The notes beneath the pieces are model-generated. The model had not been told where the DNA came from, did not search any database, and worked only from the letters and a program-made list of their open reading frames with translations. From Tieghemostelium lacteum (taxonomy: Eukaryota > Evosea > Eumycetozoa > Dictyosteliales > Raperosteliaceae): DNA of 64,000 nucleotides. Shown here one piece after another: positions 46,224 through 59,019 of this stretch. A program made the translations under genes and the position numbers. Numbering within the stretch: position 1 is the stretch's first letter; each line of letters opens with the position of its first letter. The DNA lies in the NCBI GenBank assembly GCA_001606155.1, contig LODT01000028.1, forward strand, positions 278,735 to 342,734, in the 5' to 3' direction.

Positions 46224-48139
46224 ATGAATCAAACAGAGACTCCCAATAGAAATACTCTACCAAAGAGTAGTAGTAATAAGAATCTATTGGATTTAGTCAT
46301 TCAAAAACTTACACCAAACAAGAAACCAGAAGATCAAACAACAGCATCTCTAAACCAAAGTAATAACTCAATTAGACCTAGTAATGTGCAATCACAAGCT
46401 CCTCCAACAACTCCACAAAAACAACAACAACAACAGCAACAGCAATCTTTTCAGTCACCTAATGGTGCTATGGATAAGACATTGTATTTCTCCAGTATTG
46501 ATGCTAGTGTTGTTATAGGAAAAGATATAAATTCAAATTATCTCAATACTATTGAACCCCAACTACATGTACTAAATAAAAAAGCAACACTTACAAACAA
46601 AGAAAAACCAAAGAAACTGAATTTTCAAAGAGAATCAAGTTTTCAAAATAAGTTTGTTGATCAACATGATAGTGGTTTGTCATCAGATTCCATATCACCA
46701 TCTGTCAGTGTTGAAGATCTAAAATGTGATATCTCAGGTAGTTGTAACCAAATTCCACCTCCACCTCCACCACCACCCCAACAACATCAACAACAATCCT
46801 ATTCACCACAACCTAATCTACCAACTCTCAAACCTGATACTCAACAACCTATACAAAGTCCTCCACCACCCCCACCACCACTACCTCCACATACAATAGA
46901 TAAACCAAAAACATCTCAACAAACTCAACATCAATCACATTTACCGCCAACAAAATCTCAATTAACACCATTACAAACCAATGACCCACATGATGATCCA
47001 AACCCATTACCATTTAATCTCTCTGAAATCCCAATTGCAGGTAGACTCTATTTAGATCATTTAAGAAGTAAGTTTAGGAAGAGATTTTATAATTACATAT
47101 ATCTTACTAATTAATATAAAATATTCAGCTGAAAATGATGAACTGAAAAGACAACTTAATATAGTATTAGCAGATAATGCAGAACAAAGAGAGAATACAT
47201 ATCATTTACAGGGTATGATTAAGGAATTGGAAGAGTATACTGATCAACAAGATGGTTGGGTATCAGAATTAAGACATGAACTTATTACATCAACTGAACT
47301 ATTACTTAACCATCATCAAAAGATTGATGCGCTATCTGAGATTTTAACAGGTTGTGATGAACAAAAAGATCAATTTCATTCACTATACTCACAATCACAA
47401 GAACTCTTACAAAAGACTGAAGAAGATAATAGTATTCTAAATACTGAGTTGGTATATCTAAGAGATTTAACTAACCAATTAGATAGACATGTATGTATGA
47501 TACAGATTAGGAGCCAGACGTAGTTAAGGAGATTCTAATTGGATTTTGATATAATAGATTGTAGAATTAAATAAAGAAATTAAAACAAGTCAAGAATATA
47601 AATTGGATAATATAGTTCAAAGATTATTGAGTGGTGTAGAGCCATCGGGAATAGAGAAAGTGAAATCATTTCAAGAGAAGGATTTATTACTTCAAGAGGC
47701 TATAAAGATATATAATAGTAGATTGCAAGATGATGTATTGTTACCTGTTATTAGGTTTCTAAGATCAACTTTACACTGGAAAGTGTTTATACAATTGTTG
47801 CGTAACCAGAGAGAATCTCTGGACTACTATATTAAATACTGTAAATTGACAAAGAATTATGATGATCTGAAACTAATCTATCGTGACACTCATAATACCC
47901 TTGAAGAGGGTTTTGTAATACTAAAACAATCCATGGAGGAACGTGATGAGTTACAAAGAATCAATATGCTTGAACAAGCTGTTCAGTTCTTTGAAAGATA
48001 TCCTCATTTGTGTTTCTACAAAGACACCATTGTACAGTTTCTAAATTCCAAAAAGAATGGTGTTACCATGTCCACTAATGATTTCAATAATAAGTTTATA
48101 CAATATCAACAACAACAATTTATCAATAAAAAACTTTGA
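46224..48139 (+). CDS. Coiled-coil plus Vps16-C-like protein, possible SPE-39/VIPAS39 homolog
   Basis: Three exons: 46224-47067, 47129-47490 and 47558-48139 (GTAAGT and GTATGT donors); 595 residues. The first 280 residues are disordered with Gln and Pro runs. Exon 2 is a coiled coil (E-N-D-E-L-K-R-Q-L to L-D-R-H). The C-terminal 190 residues are helical, with L-D-Y-Y-I-K-Y-C-K-L-T-K-N-Y-D-D-L-K-L-I-Y followed by A-V-Q-F-F-E-R-Y. That resembles the Vps16 C-terminal domain. Disordered region, coil and Vps16-C together are the architecture of SPE-39/VIPAS39, which partners VPS33B in endolysosomal traffic. The match is by eye. It ends 64 bp from the convergent PRMT gene. Confidence 0.55.
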
Positions 48140-48203
48140 TATACCCCCACCTCCCCCACTTTCATCTATTTATTAAACCCTCCTCTCTCTGTATATTGAG
48201 ATT

Positions 48204-49362
48204 TTATTCAATTTTTTCCTCTTCAATATCTTGGTATTCGTCAATGTTTTCAATTGAGTGGACTTGAATATCTTGATTTGTAGTACCTTCTTCCTCATCC
48301 TCATCTGGGAAATCTAGAGTTAAAACATATCTTCTTGAATTATCTTCATCTTGTTTCATTTGTAATCTACATATAATCTCTTCTCCACCTTGTAATTGAA
48401 TGTCACCTGGAAGTGGAATAGTTGTCTGTTTCCAATGTGTTTCAGGGTCACCCGGTGCAGTACTAAGTGTAACTGTCTTTTGAGAACCTTCAAAATAACA
48501 TATAAACCATATACAAAAACCTTGAATTGCTTTTAACCCTTTAGTCCTCTCATTCAAAGGAAACGAATACTTTATATGATCAATCACAATATCTTCCAAT
48601 TCCTCACATGTAACAGTTGAGAAATTGAATTCTCTAATCAATTTACCAGTTACCTGACCTTCATCTTCTGTAACCAGTTGTTTCTTGTCAATGTAGTCTG
48701 TCAAAGGTACACCGTGTATACGTTCTAGTGCAGGTCCTTTCAATATTGAAAAATCAAACCCATAAACATCATTCCAAAAATTGACTTTAGACTGATACAA
48801 TGGTTCCATATTTACAGGTTGTAAGTAGAGTTCAGCTCTTGAAGGGAACATTATGCCATTAGGTTTCAACCAACGATCACGAGCCTCTATTACACTGTTT
48901 AACATACTTTCATGAAATAAATAGAATCCCATCCATTCTGAAATGATTATATCTACTTTTCCTTCTGGTATATCTTCGCTATCTACATTCTCCATCCTCT
49001 TTGACAATACAGTTATAATATTATGTAAATGGTTCTCCCTAACTAATAATTCACAATATCCAGCCATTAGAGATCCCTCAACTGCATATACCCTTTTAGC
49101 ACCTGCTTTAGCTGCAAACATTGACAATATCCCAGTACCTGATCCAACTACATTACATTTACATATAAGAATAAACTTCTACCTATATAATTAAACATAT
49201 TTACTCACCATCTAATACAATCTTATCTTTAAAATCTATAGAATTAAGTTCAATTGCATTCTTGTATGATAGTGTCCTAGGTTTATCTTTTAACATTAAT
49301 TCATGTACATTTAAATCAAAATAACTATCAAAATAGTCAGTATCTATATCCATTGTTGACAT
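48204..49362 (-). CDS. Type I protein arginine N-methyltransferase
   Basis: Two exons, 49209-49362 and 48204-49147, joined over a 61-nt GTGAGT intron; 365 residues. The splice rebuilds the SAM-binding motif V-L-D-V-G-S-G-T-G (residues 49-57). Also visible are the post-I acid in Y-A-V-E-G-S, the double-E loop S-E-W-M-G-F-Y-L-F-H-E-S-M (about 121-133) and the THW loop near residue 284. These mark a PRMT1/3/6/8-type enzyme that makes asymmetric dimethylarginine on proteins such as histones and RNA-binding factors. The C-terminus ends in a long acidic tail of about 45 residues that is not typical of PRMT1. Which subfamily it belongs to is undecided. Confidence 0.93.
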
Positions 49363-49443
49363 GTTCTTTCTTTTGTCCTTCGGTCGGTTTTAACAATAAA
49401 AAAATTTTTAATTTATGATAAACTAATTTATTATAATTATAAT

Positions 49444-51096
49444 TTATTTTGAATTTAACCAAATATTAAAATCTTTTGTAGTGTTTATACTATTATTTTT
49501 ATCAATATATATTGGTGGTATAGGTTCAGTCTTCTCACTTGTATTATAATTTTTGTTAAAATTATCGATATATTCACTACTTAATTTTAGTTTTTTCCTA
49601 ATTCTTTCATTTTCTTCTTCTAGTTGAATATTGGATTGAAATTTAATTTCAGTGTTTATATTGGTAATGGAATATTTATCATTGTAAAGGTAACCAATAC
49701 CCCTATTTTTTACTCTTTGATAGCAATCTATAGGTTCAGTTACACCAGAACCGTTTTCACCTAGACCACTACCTTCTTGGTATCCCATATTTTGTAAAAT
49801 ATGTAGACCAATACCCTTATAGACTTTTTTACACTCTGCAGCATCATTATAGCCAACTGATTCATCTGTATATTCATATATATAATTATTAGTTAAATTA
49901 TAATAATTTAAATCAATCTCTGAAGTGTTGCTACCACTAATCACTTCTGATGTATTTCCAATTAAATTTTCTACTTTATGTTGTGGTTGTGGTGGTAATT
50001 GTATAATATGTTCAACCTCAACAGTTCCATCAACATTAGTTTCTATTAATGGAATTAATGTTTGTTGTGGTTGTGGACATAAGTTATTATATGATTCTAC
50101 AAATGATAGGTAGTATGGTGATACTTCATCATTATCAATTGTAAATGATGCATTTTCACCAATAGTAGTACAATTTGTAGGTAATTTTAACCAATCACAA
50201 CTTGAATTCCATAAAGCTATTGGTTCTAAATCATTGTTCAATATTATAAAATATTTACCAGATACACTATAATCTTTGTTTACTATTATTAAATTAATTT
50301 TAAATATTCAAGTTATAACAGATGATTTTATAATACCTTTAATCAAACTCTTATAGTGTGAAAATCCATTTAGATTTTCAAGGTTCTGAGGTTGACCAAC
50401 ACAATCTGTTGTTATTAATGATACACCTTTAAATTTACAAAATAAGTCAACAATTTCTTCACTAGTAATCTGAGGACATATACCAACAATATAACAACCA
50501 ATTTCACTGTAAATTTCCAAAATTAACAATAATTGATTTAATATCTTATCAGCACTGCCCAATGTTATTTTTCTTTTCTTTAATCTAATTTCCTCTCTAA
50601 AACTCTCCCTATTTCCATTAACATTAATATTAACCTGAATAGTAGTATTATTATTATTTTTATATGTACAATTCAAATGGTTATTGTAACTATCTACAAG
50701 GTTATCATTGGATTGATTATGGTTTACTATATTTGGAGAATGGTTAGCTATAGTTGGATGGTTATTACTACAAGTATTTGAAGAAGTATTGACATTATTA
50801 TCATTTGTATGAATTTTAATGTTTATATTGTTATTAATGTTGTATTGATGATGTGTATCTAAAAAATATTCAATAGGTTTGGTAAAATGTCCAGTCTTTA
50901 TAGTTTCTAATATATTTGGAGTCAATTTCAAATCATTGCCTTCAACTGATGGTTTATTTTGTTCAAATCTAAAATGACCAATATCTCCTGATTTGAGAAA
51001 ATAAACTGTATCTTTGACCTTTTTAGAGTAATCACCTTGACAATTATTAAGAATTCTAATTGCAATCGACAAATCTCTTGGTAGTGCTTGAAACAT
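49444..51096 (-). CDS. G-patch domain protein
   Basis: Two exons, 50337-51096 and 49444-50282, joined over a 54-nt intron with a GTATTA donor; 532 residues. I use the ATG at 51096. The G-patch lies at about residues 403-452 (G-I-G-L-H-I-L-Q-N-M-G-Y, then G-S-G-L-G-E-N-G-S-G). Such domains activate DEAH-box RNA helicases in splicing or ribosome biogenesis. The N-terminal domain has a conserved-looking fold with D-I-G-H-F-R-F and L-L-L-I-L-E-I-Y-S-E-I-G-C-Y-I-V-G, interrupted by an Asn-rich insert, which I do not recognise. The splice junction creates a plausible strand (V-N-K-D-Y-S-V-S-G-K-Y-F). Confidence 0.8.
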
Positions 51097-51386
51097 TGAT
51101 TTCAAAATTCATTATGAGTTTTCAAATTAAAAAAATTGTTAAAATAAGATGGTTTTTAAAAATGGCGGTTTGAAATTAAAATTTCTAATTTTTTGTAGAT
51201 ATTTATTTATTTTTGAATTAAAAAGTTTTTTTTGGATTGCATAAATTATAGAGTAGATACAGATAATCATTCTTTTTTCTTTCCATTTTATTTTTTTAAG
51301 AATTTAATTTAAAGAAAGGACATTATTGATTATTTTGATTTGTAAAATTATTTTCAATATATTATTTCTGTTTATAACATTATAAA

Positions 51387-54300
51387 ATGTCTGGAAGAAA
51401 CTTTACTGATGTTATGGCCTATTGGGGCGGTAAGGAAAAGACTGCTCCAAAAATACCAAGAGCATTTGGTAAAAAAGCACCACCACAACAACAACAACAA
51501 CCACAGATACAACCACAACAACCACCACAAGTTGCAATATCACAACCTGCTGTTGTAAATGTTGTAAATATAACTATAAATAATGTTGTTTCTCAACCAA
51601 CTACAACTACACCTATTAAAGAAAACCCATATATTGCTGGTGAGAATAATGGTACCAATGTATCACCAGATACAGAACAACAGCAGAGTATAGGGTCAGT
51701 AAACCCATATGCTAATGCAGATCTAAGTTCATCAACTTCATCACAACCAGTTGTAAATAAATATGATAATCAAAATTTTGATCCAAATCAACATCAACAA
51801 ACTGTAAATAGTTATAATTCATCAAATTATGGTGGTTCATCTGGTGTACCTTCATCAACTAGTGCATCACAGTATGGTGCATCACAGTATGGAGCATCAC
51901 AGTATGGTGCATCTCAGTATGGGTCTGAGTCAGATAGAAGAGCTTATCTAATGGACGAAGACGACGATTACTATGATGATGATGGTGAATATGGTGATGA
52001 CGATGAAGTGAAAAAGAGTTATAATGAAAGAGATATTTCTGAATTGGATCTCAGTAAACTTGAAGGTTTGTTATTGGGAACTTCCATAACAGCTAGTGAA
52101 TCCAGTGAATATGATATTCAACAGAGTATCGATGATTTGAAACGTCAACAAGAAGAAGCACAACTAAAAACTCAAGATATTCCAGAAATGCAACCATCAT
52201 TCAATCCATATATAAGTAATGGTCCATCTATTATTACAAGCTCATCTTATAAGGATGCTAAATTCCTTTTAGATGGTAAATCATCTTCATCTCCACAGAA
52301 AGATTCCACTGTGGAGTCATTGACTTCATGGAACTCTGAATTCCAGAAACTGATTGAAATGGATGACTGTCTTGAGAAATTCGAGAGACTATCTTCTTTG
52401 GAACATGACTTTGTCTATGCTGCTGAGACTTATGGAAGAATCATTATCTCTGAACATTTCCTTCCACACAATGTCAGAACTATTAAACCTGTAACTGTTG
52501 GTGGAATTGCAGGTGGTGAGAAGTACATTGTCCAAGGTATTCTATTTAAATTTGCAGTAGAGAATGAGACTTTTGGTCTCTATGGTAACGATGAGAATGC
52601 AATGAAAACTGCAGCTCATGAATTGAATGGGTGTACTTCGTTCTTGAATGTTGGTGTAAAAGGTTTACATGTACCTTTGATGGCTTATATTGATTACAGA
52701 GGTTTCCGTCTAGTTGCAATGTCATTATTGCCAATCAGTAAGAAGTCTCTAGTCTATGGAAGTTCTGATGCAGGTCAAACAGTACACACCTCTAATACAC
52801 TCTTTAACCATCTTTTTGCAAGTTCTGCCAAAATTGTGAATCTAAAGAGCCATTTAGTACAAGACAGTTCAGGTGACTTTAAATCACTTCATGGTCCTAT
52901 TGATATCGAAGGTCACATAGGGTCAGATAACAGATTCTATTTACTAGATTTTGCAAGACTTTCACCTCCAGAGCCACCTTCACATCGTGGTAGTTATCTA
53001 TACAAACTCTTACGTTTGGAGTTTGTAAGATCATATGAAAAACCTTTGTGTTCAGATGCCTTTTCACCTATGGTTTCTATTGATATTGAAAACCATAATA
53101 CAGAAGTTCGTGAGGCTTATGAACATCTTTTAAAAGTTCTAGTTCCAAAAGTTGCAAAAATTATTGATGAAAAACAACAAGGATCCAGTATAAACAGTGA
53201 CTTGAAACAATTCTCTAAGTTACTACATTCAGAGGGTATCAATGTACGTCTAATTGGTAACATTTACAATGAACTTACTACATTCAACTCCAAGATATTC
53301 GTAGTAGTAGAGGCTACTATCAGAACCTTAAAATCACTTGCCAGAGAACTTTTGAGAAGAGAGATGAAAAAGACCCATTTACCATCAGATTTCCCTTATA
53401 AGACTAAGATGCTCAACTTTTTGAATCTTATCTTTGGTGAACTGAAAGGTGCCACCTTGGATTTCTGGGACACTATCTTTGTGGAAAAACTCAAAAAGAA
53501 ATATAAGGGTATGGAGAAGGACAATACATTACCATTAGAAAACCTATCCCTTCTCTATAAAGTTGAGAAACCACTACAAGTTTACACAACAGTAGGAGAG
53601 ATTATCAAACATTTCATTCTACAGTCTGATTATCTTAGAAACTATCTATTTGAAGGGTTCATTAAGTGCATTGGTTTGAATGTCTCTGAGGCTGTACAAA
53701 AAGAATTTTGTTATAATTCCAGCACTGGATTCTTGTTTGTTGATCCTGACATCAAGGAATTAACAACCATCATCACACGTCTCAATATCATTGATTATGC
53801 AGATGGTATGTCACTCTATTACAAATCCATGCTACTAAAAGAAAACAACAAAGCCAAACAAAGACTCTTATCAATCTCCAAATCACGTCTTGAACAATCT
53901 CTATCCTCTATGAGTACCAACTACCTAGCTATTTTCCAATTAGGTAATGTTATTCGTCTCATGGCTAAATTCAATACTGAACATTATCCAAGTAAGTTTA
54001 ATTCATCTCTTTACTCTCATATAAACAGAGGGGCATATATTAACTAATTTATTTGTACAATAGGATTGGATGCATTGGAATTAGCTGAAAATACCTATTT
54101 GTCAGTTGAGAAGTTAAGAGTAGAAGGAAATCTATTGTTTTTGGCAAAGACCAATAGGGCTAAGACATTGTATTTGAAATTAATTGATAGTCCAAGAGAT
54201 GTAAAATCATTAGGAAATCTTCAAGATATTGCTAAGGATTTCAAGTCAAATTACTCAACTTACAAAGGATTCTTGTACCCAAGTTACCTTTTAGCAAAGA

Positions 54301-55859
54301 TCTATTATGTGAGATGTTTGAGATCTTATGAAGAGAACTACATGCAGATTTATCAAAACTTCCAAGAACTGATTGAAAAAGACCCACAAGACTATAAATC
54401 ACATATGGTACTAGGTAAATTCCTTATTCATTCTGAAAAATATCTTAAAGAGATTCCAAATACCCAAGAACTCATTAGAAACCATTTGTCAACTGCCATC
54501 AAAGGTGATCCAACTCTGGTTAGAAAACTCTCTGATTTAGTTCATGATAATCCTTGGGCTGTTTATCCATTTGCCAGCAGCAGTCCATCTATATCCAATG
54601 AAATTCGTCAACATTTTGGAAAAGTCACTGGATCTATGATTGTACCATCCAATCAAGTCATTAACAGTTCAGACTCTGAATATTTCACTGATGTCAATGT
54701 AGATAAACTCTCAATTAAAGAAGGTAAACATGCCAATTCCGTTGTTAATTTGATATCATTCCTCGGACAGAAACTCCAAAGACTTAATATCTCCAAAATT
54801 GAAGATCTATCCTCTGTCACTATTATTCCAGCTGCTATTGAATCTATCAAAAACACATTGGTATCTATAAACCTTGGAGGATGTGCCTTTGTAACTGACG
54901 AGATATTCACAGCTATTTGCTCACCATTATTAAAGAAAATCAAAATCTTCAGAAACAATAATATCACCAGTGTATCCTATGAGGCTATGGTTAACGTTGC
55001 TGGTGAATCACTTGAAACTCTTGATGTTGGTCAATGTGAAAATCTAACTGATGATACTATAAAAGGATTCACAATCAAATGCCCTAAACTCAAGAAACTC
55101 GCACTCCCATCTAGCGTCTCTACTCAAACCGTAAAAGAACTTCTCGATAATCTTAAAGAACTACATACTCTTGATACTCTAGGATGCAATACTTTGGATA
55201 GAGAAGTCATAAAATTAGCATTTGAATGGTCAACATCTCTAATTAAACTCAGGGACAGTGTTGGTGTTCCACACTTTACCTTTATCAAAGGTAATCAATT
55301 GTCAATCAAAAACATTAATCCTCATTTCACAATGGCACAAGAAACAATATATTTAGCAACTTTTCAGTCATTTGAAAAGTTTATGATGTTAGTAGTAGGT
55401 TTCAAGAAACTCCCATTTGTAATGAGAAGTTATACTGTATATCTACACAAAGATCACAAACTTGTAAAATTCAGAGACTCACCATTGGAAGTCAATAATA
55501 GTGGCTACCTTAAAGTAAGCTATATCGAAAGAGTAGAGAAACCAATGGCCCAAGCTGTCATCTACAACCCAATCAGAAAAGATAGCTACAATATCCACCT
55601 ACAAACCATTAAGTTTCCACCAGTTTCCGTTGGTGCTGCCATTATTAATTTTACCCATGACCACTGTAACTATCTCATTAATACCAGATCACAAGGTATG
55701 GCAACCAGTACCTTCAACTCAACTCTTTCTGAGAATGGTGTTACTAGAACTTCTATAACCAACCAAAGAAATAACAAAATATCAATTGATGTTGACACTA
55801 TGACTACAACTAGATTCCAACAATTTGCAGTACACCTCAGTATGTGTCATGAACCATAA
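51387..55859 (+). CDS. Clu-domain protein with LRR-like C-terminus
   Basis: Two exons, 51387-53991 and 54064-55859, joined over a 72-nt GTAAGT intron; 1466 residues. The N-terminal 270 residues are disordered, with Gln/Pro runs and four tandem S-Q-Y-G-A-type units near 51870-51925. The Clu-like domain (about 300-620) includes Y-R-G-F-R-L-V-A-M-S-L-L-P, D-N-R-F-Y-L-L-D-F-A-R-L-S-P-P-E and L-Y-K-L-L-R-L-E-F-V. The C-terminal half has leucine-rich repeats of the AMN1 type (L-V-S-I-N-L-G-G-C, L-E-T-L-D-V-G-Q-C) and then a beta-rich end. Classical Clu proteins bind mRNAs of mitochondrial proteins and carry TPRs rather than LRRs, so this is a diverged member of unknown role. Confidence 0.8.
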
Positions 55860-56428
55860 ACAGTATTTGTATTCTCTCCCTCTCTTTTCTTTCTCTCTCC
55901 CCCCACTACTACAAGAGTATTAAAATAATACAAATAATATTGTTAATATAAAAAATATTGTCAATTATTTCTTACTTTTTTTTTCAAACGATAAAACAAG
56001 TTTATCGATCTAAACACATTGATAATCATGATTTCTTTTTGATTTTTAACCAAATCAGAGAAATATTTTTTAATATTTGAATAAATTTTAAACATGAATA
56101 GTGGGGTTAACACTTTTTTCTTTATTTTTTATTCATTACGTGAAATAGTGGTGAGGGTGTGAGTGAATTATATTTATAAAATACTAAAAATACTTAAATT
56201 AGTAATAAAATGGATGTATTTTAACATTGATTAAATAAAGATTTTGTATTCTTTTAATCGATTCATCAGTATACATTAGATTTAAATCTTACATGAAATA
56301 TTTAAAATACTCTGAGACAAGGTTGCATATTAAATAAATACTATAAAAAGCTAGTAAATTTTATTTTTCTAATCATTAAATCAATCAAGTTTATTAAATT
56401 AAATTAAATTAAAAATCTAAATACTAAA
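55860..56428. other. Spacer with CT-rich tract and promoter of the small gene
   Basis: 569 bp. A pyrimidine tract (about 55872-55908) follows the Clu gene stop. A G/T-rich box (GGTGAGGGTGTGAGTG, 56149-56164) and a TATA-like CTATAAAAAG (about 56341-56350) precede the small two-exon gene. The rest is AT-rich. Confidence 0.5.
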
Positions 56429-56673
56429 ATGTTATTCAGTATGTATAAATTAATACAATTCTGTCCAAACATGATAATCTAACATAGTGTCTAAATTCTA
56501 TAGAATCATTACAATCAATCCAATTCAACTCAACCAACAAAATCAACAGTCAAGTCACAGGTACTCAAATGAATAATGGTATGCAATCAATGAACCAAGT
56601 TGCTCTACTTAACCTAGACTTGTGTGTAGATCTTGCTCCTTTATTAGTTTTGGATGCTCATGTAAATCTTTAA
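56429..56673 (+). CDS. Very small two-exon gene, 59 residues
   Basis: Exon 1 is only 10 nt (56429-56438: ATG TTA TTC A). A perfect GTATGT donor follows, then a 65-nt intron ending CTATAG. Exon 2 runs 56504-56673. The joined frame gives 59 residues and ends in TAA. The N-terminal half is Ser/Asn/Gln-rich with repeated N-G-M-Q-S-M-N. The C-terminal half is a hydrophobic L-L-N-L-D-L-C-V-D-L-A-P-L-L-V-L-D-A. An intron placed directly after a few start codons is known for the dictyostelid hssA-type family of tiny developmental genes, and this protein resembles that class in layout. A TATA-like box and a G-box lie upstream. Confidence 0.6.
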
Positions 56674-57724
56674 ACAACCAATCTTAAAATATAGAACTTT
56701 ATTAAGATTCTTTTTTTCACAACAACAATTGTAAATAAATATTATCATACATTAACTTGTATCATTTCTATCACAATAAATCTAAAAAATCACTGTGATT
56801 TGTGTAGGGTATCCAAGGAATAAAAATTGATTTGTTGATTGCTTTCTTATTAAAATCAACAAATATCAAAAAGAAATTAAAATCTCCAACAAGAATCAAT
56901 ATAAATTCTATCATTAAAACCTTTTTTTTGAATCACAATTAGAATGTATATTATCTATTTTCAATTCTTTTTAACCAATCAATTTTAATTCATTTATTTT
57001 ACAAATCAATATAAATAAAAGAATTAAAATTAAGATACTCCAAACTATATAATTTATCTGGATTTGGAATATCTATACTGACGGTTTATAGAACCTCAAA
57101 ATCTTTAAATGATACTGATTGAGTTTTAAGTGTTTTTCAAAATCAGAATCAATTAGAGGATAGGCCTAGTTGACAGTTATTGATTTAATCATTGATGGTA
57201 TAAGAGATTGAAAAAACACCAAAATACTTTTAAAACTGGTTGATTAATCCCAAATATTTAGATTTTCTATTGTGGTATTGAATGTCAGTAGTACTACTTA
57301 TATTCTGGTGTAGATGCCAATAATACAAGTAAAGATAAAATCACAAAACTCACCGATAGCATAACCAAAAATGAAAAGAGAGCTGGAATTGATATTTTAG
57401 AATCAATAGACAGTCTAAATTATTTATCATTTTGAGTTTCAATTTTTATTTTTATTTTTTTTTTTTTTTGTATTTTTTTTTTGAAACTGCAGTTCCTATA
57501 GAGGTCTTCAATTTATATCTTTTTTTCAAAAAATCTTATTTGCTTCAGAAAGATAATTGTAGTGTATTTATAATAGATATAATATGAACCTATCAACAAA
57601 TAACCAAATTTGACAAAAAATTTTCACAATTGTATCAAAAGTCATATATTAACTAAAATTTTTATCTTCTTACCATTGTAGATATTGTCAACAGTAACAA
57701 TAGTAAATCAAAACATAACAAAAA
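56674..57724. other. Long spacer with a possible orphan exon
   Basis: About 1 kb of AT-rich sequence. A coding-like stretch of 47 codons lies at 57292-57435 on the plus strand, listed separately. Other short open stretches (for example near 56815-56940) are weaker. I see no RNA gene. Confidence 0.5.
57292..57435 (+). other. Orphan open stretch, possible terminal exon or gene remnant
   Basis: A 47-codon frame begins directly after an AG (57290-57291) and ends in TGA. Its composition is coding-like, with Asp, Lys, Ile and Ser (G-V-D-A-N-N-T-S-K-D-K and K-R-A-G-I-D-I-L-E-S-I), unlike the surrounding spacer. No ATG or convincing donor exon was found upstream. It may be the last exon of a small unrecognised gene or a decayed fragment. 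Confidence 0.3.
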
Positions 57725-59019
57725 ATGAGTAACCTAATGGATATGAATTGGGCAGAGGATACAGAGAATGAAGAAAGAGAAAAAGAATTAAAAAAATCTG
57801 AGGAAACTGTAGATACTTCATCTCACGGAAAGAATGAATCTAGTAGACCACACGAAGAACAGGTAGAATACAAACAATCTAGCAGCAGTGGAAACCTCAG
57901 CAACAGCAACGACAGCAACCAAAATACCTATCGTCCACAACAACAGTACAATAACAATCAAGGCGGTTACCAAAACAAATATCAAAACCAGGGTGGTAAC
58001 TATAACAGAAACAATCAAGGAGACAATAGAAAGAACTATCAAAATTACAATAACCAACAACAAGGTAACCAACAAAACAGATACCAGAGCAACTCATTCC
58101 AAAACAGCTCATTCCAAAACAACAACTACAATCGTCAAAATCAACAACAAAAGAAGGATTACCCAAAGAGAAACGAAATTATCATCACTGGTTATGATGA
58201 AACCTCCACTGTTGAAGAGGATTTATTAGATCTTTTCAAAACCTTCTCAATCCAACACTCTGAATTCAATTTCACTCCAAAAGAAACTATTGTTAAATTA
58301 ATTGATTCTGAAAACTACATGAAAACTTTGAAACTTAATGAAAATGTATGTATATACCCCTCTTCTATCTTAGTCATTTACCAAATTCATATCTCTAACT
58401 GCATTTTTAATAGGAAATTAAAGGTGCTAAATTATATGTTGCAAATTATCCTAGAAAATATGCACCAAATCAAAATCAACAACAACAACAACAACAACAA
58501 CAACCACAACAACAACAGCCACAATCCTATTTACCACCATCTAGCGAACCAAGACAACCAATAAACCCACAGGAATATCAAAACAAACCAAAAACCAATC
58601 CATTTGGACAAGCAGTTCCAGTTGATACTGGTGCCATGTCAAAGAAAGAGGATCCACAAACTACCTCTTCTCAACCACAGCAACAACAAGGTAGCAATCA
58701 ACCATACCAACCAAAATCACGTAGTGGTCCAAACCAAAACCAAAACAACACATTTAGAAAGGATAATAAATTCTTTGACAATAAGAAATTCCAAAACAAC
58801 TACAATAACAATAACAACAATAATAATAATAATAAAATTAATAGAAAGGACCAACCAGACGAAGAAGGTTGGCTCAATGTTAAAGGTACTCAAAAACCCA
58901 CCACCAATACCAGCGTGTCAAATAACACAACACCAACCAAATCAGCTACCCCAACTAAAAAAGCTGAACCAGTTAAACAAAATAAGTTTTCTGTATTGGA
59001 TTTTGATGATGATAATTAA
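57725..59019 (+). CDS. RRM-type RNA-binding protein, eIF4B-like in style
   Basis: Two exons, 57725-58345 and 58414-59019, joined in phase 0 over a 68-nt GTATGT intron; 408 residues. The N-terminus is short and acidic (M-N-W-A-E-D-T-E-N-E-E-R). A long Asn/Gln/Gly/Tyr-rich region (about 60-145) follows, probably RNA-binding or phase-separating. The RRM-like fold (about 150-220) reads E-I-I-I-T-G-Y-D, then L-L-D-L-F-K-T-F, then G-A-K-L-Y-V-A-N-Y-P across the splice. The C-terminus is Gln/Asn-rich and ends E-E-G-W-L-N-V and K-F-S-V-L-D-F-D-D-D. The layout recalls eIF4B/eIF4H-like translation factors, but that assignment is weak. Confidence 0.7.

Noticed and set aside
57818-58229. Frames on both strands over the Asn/Gln-rich part of the RRM protein
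   Set aside because: They reflect the repetitive CAA/AAC codons read in other frames.
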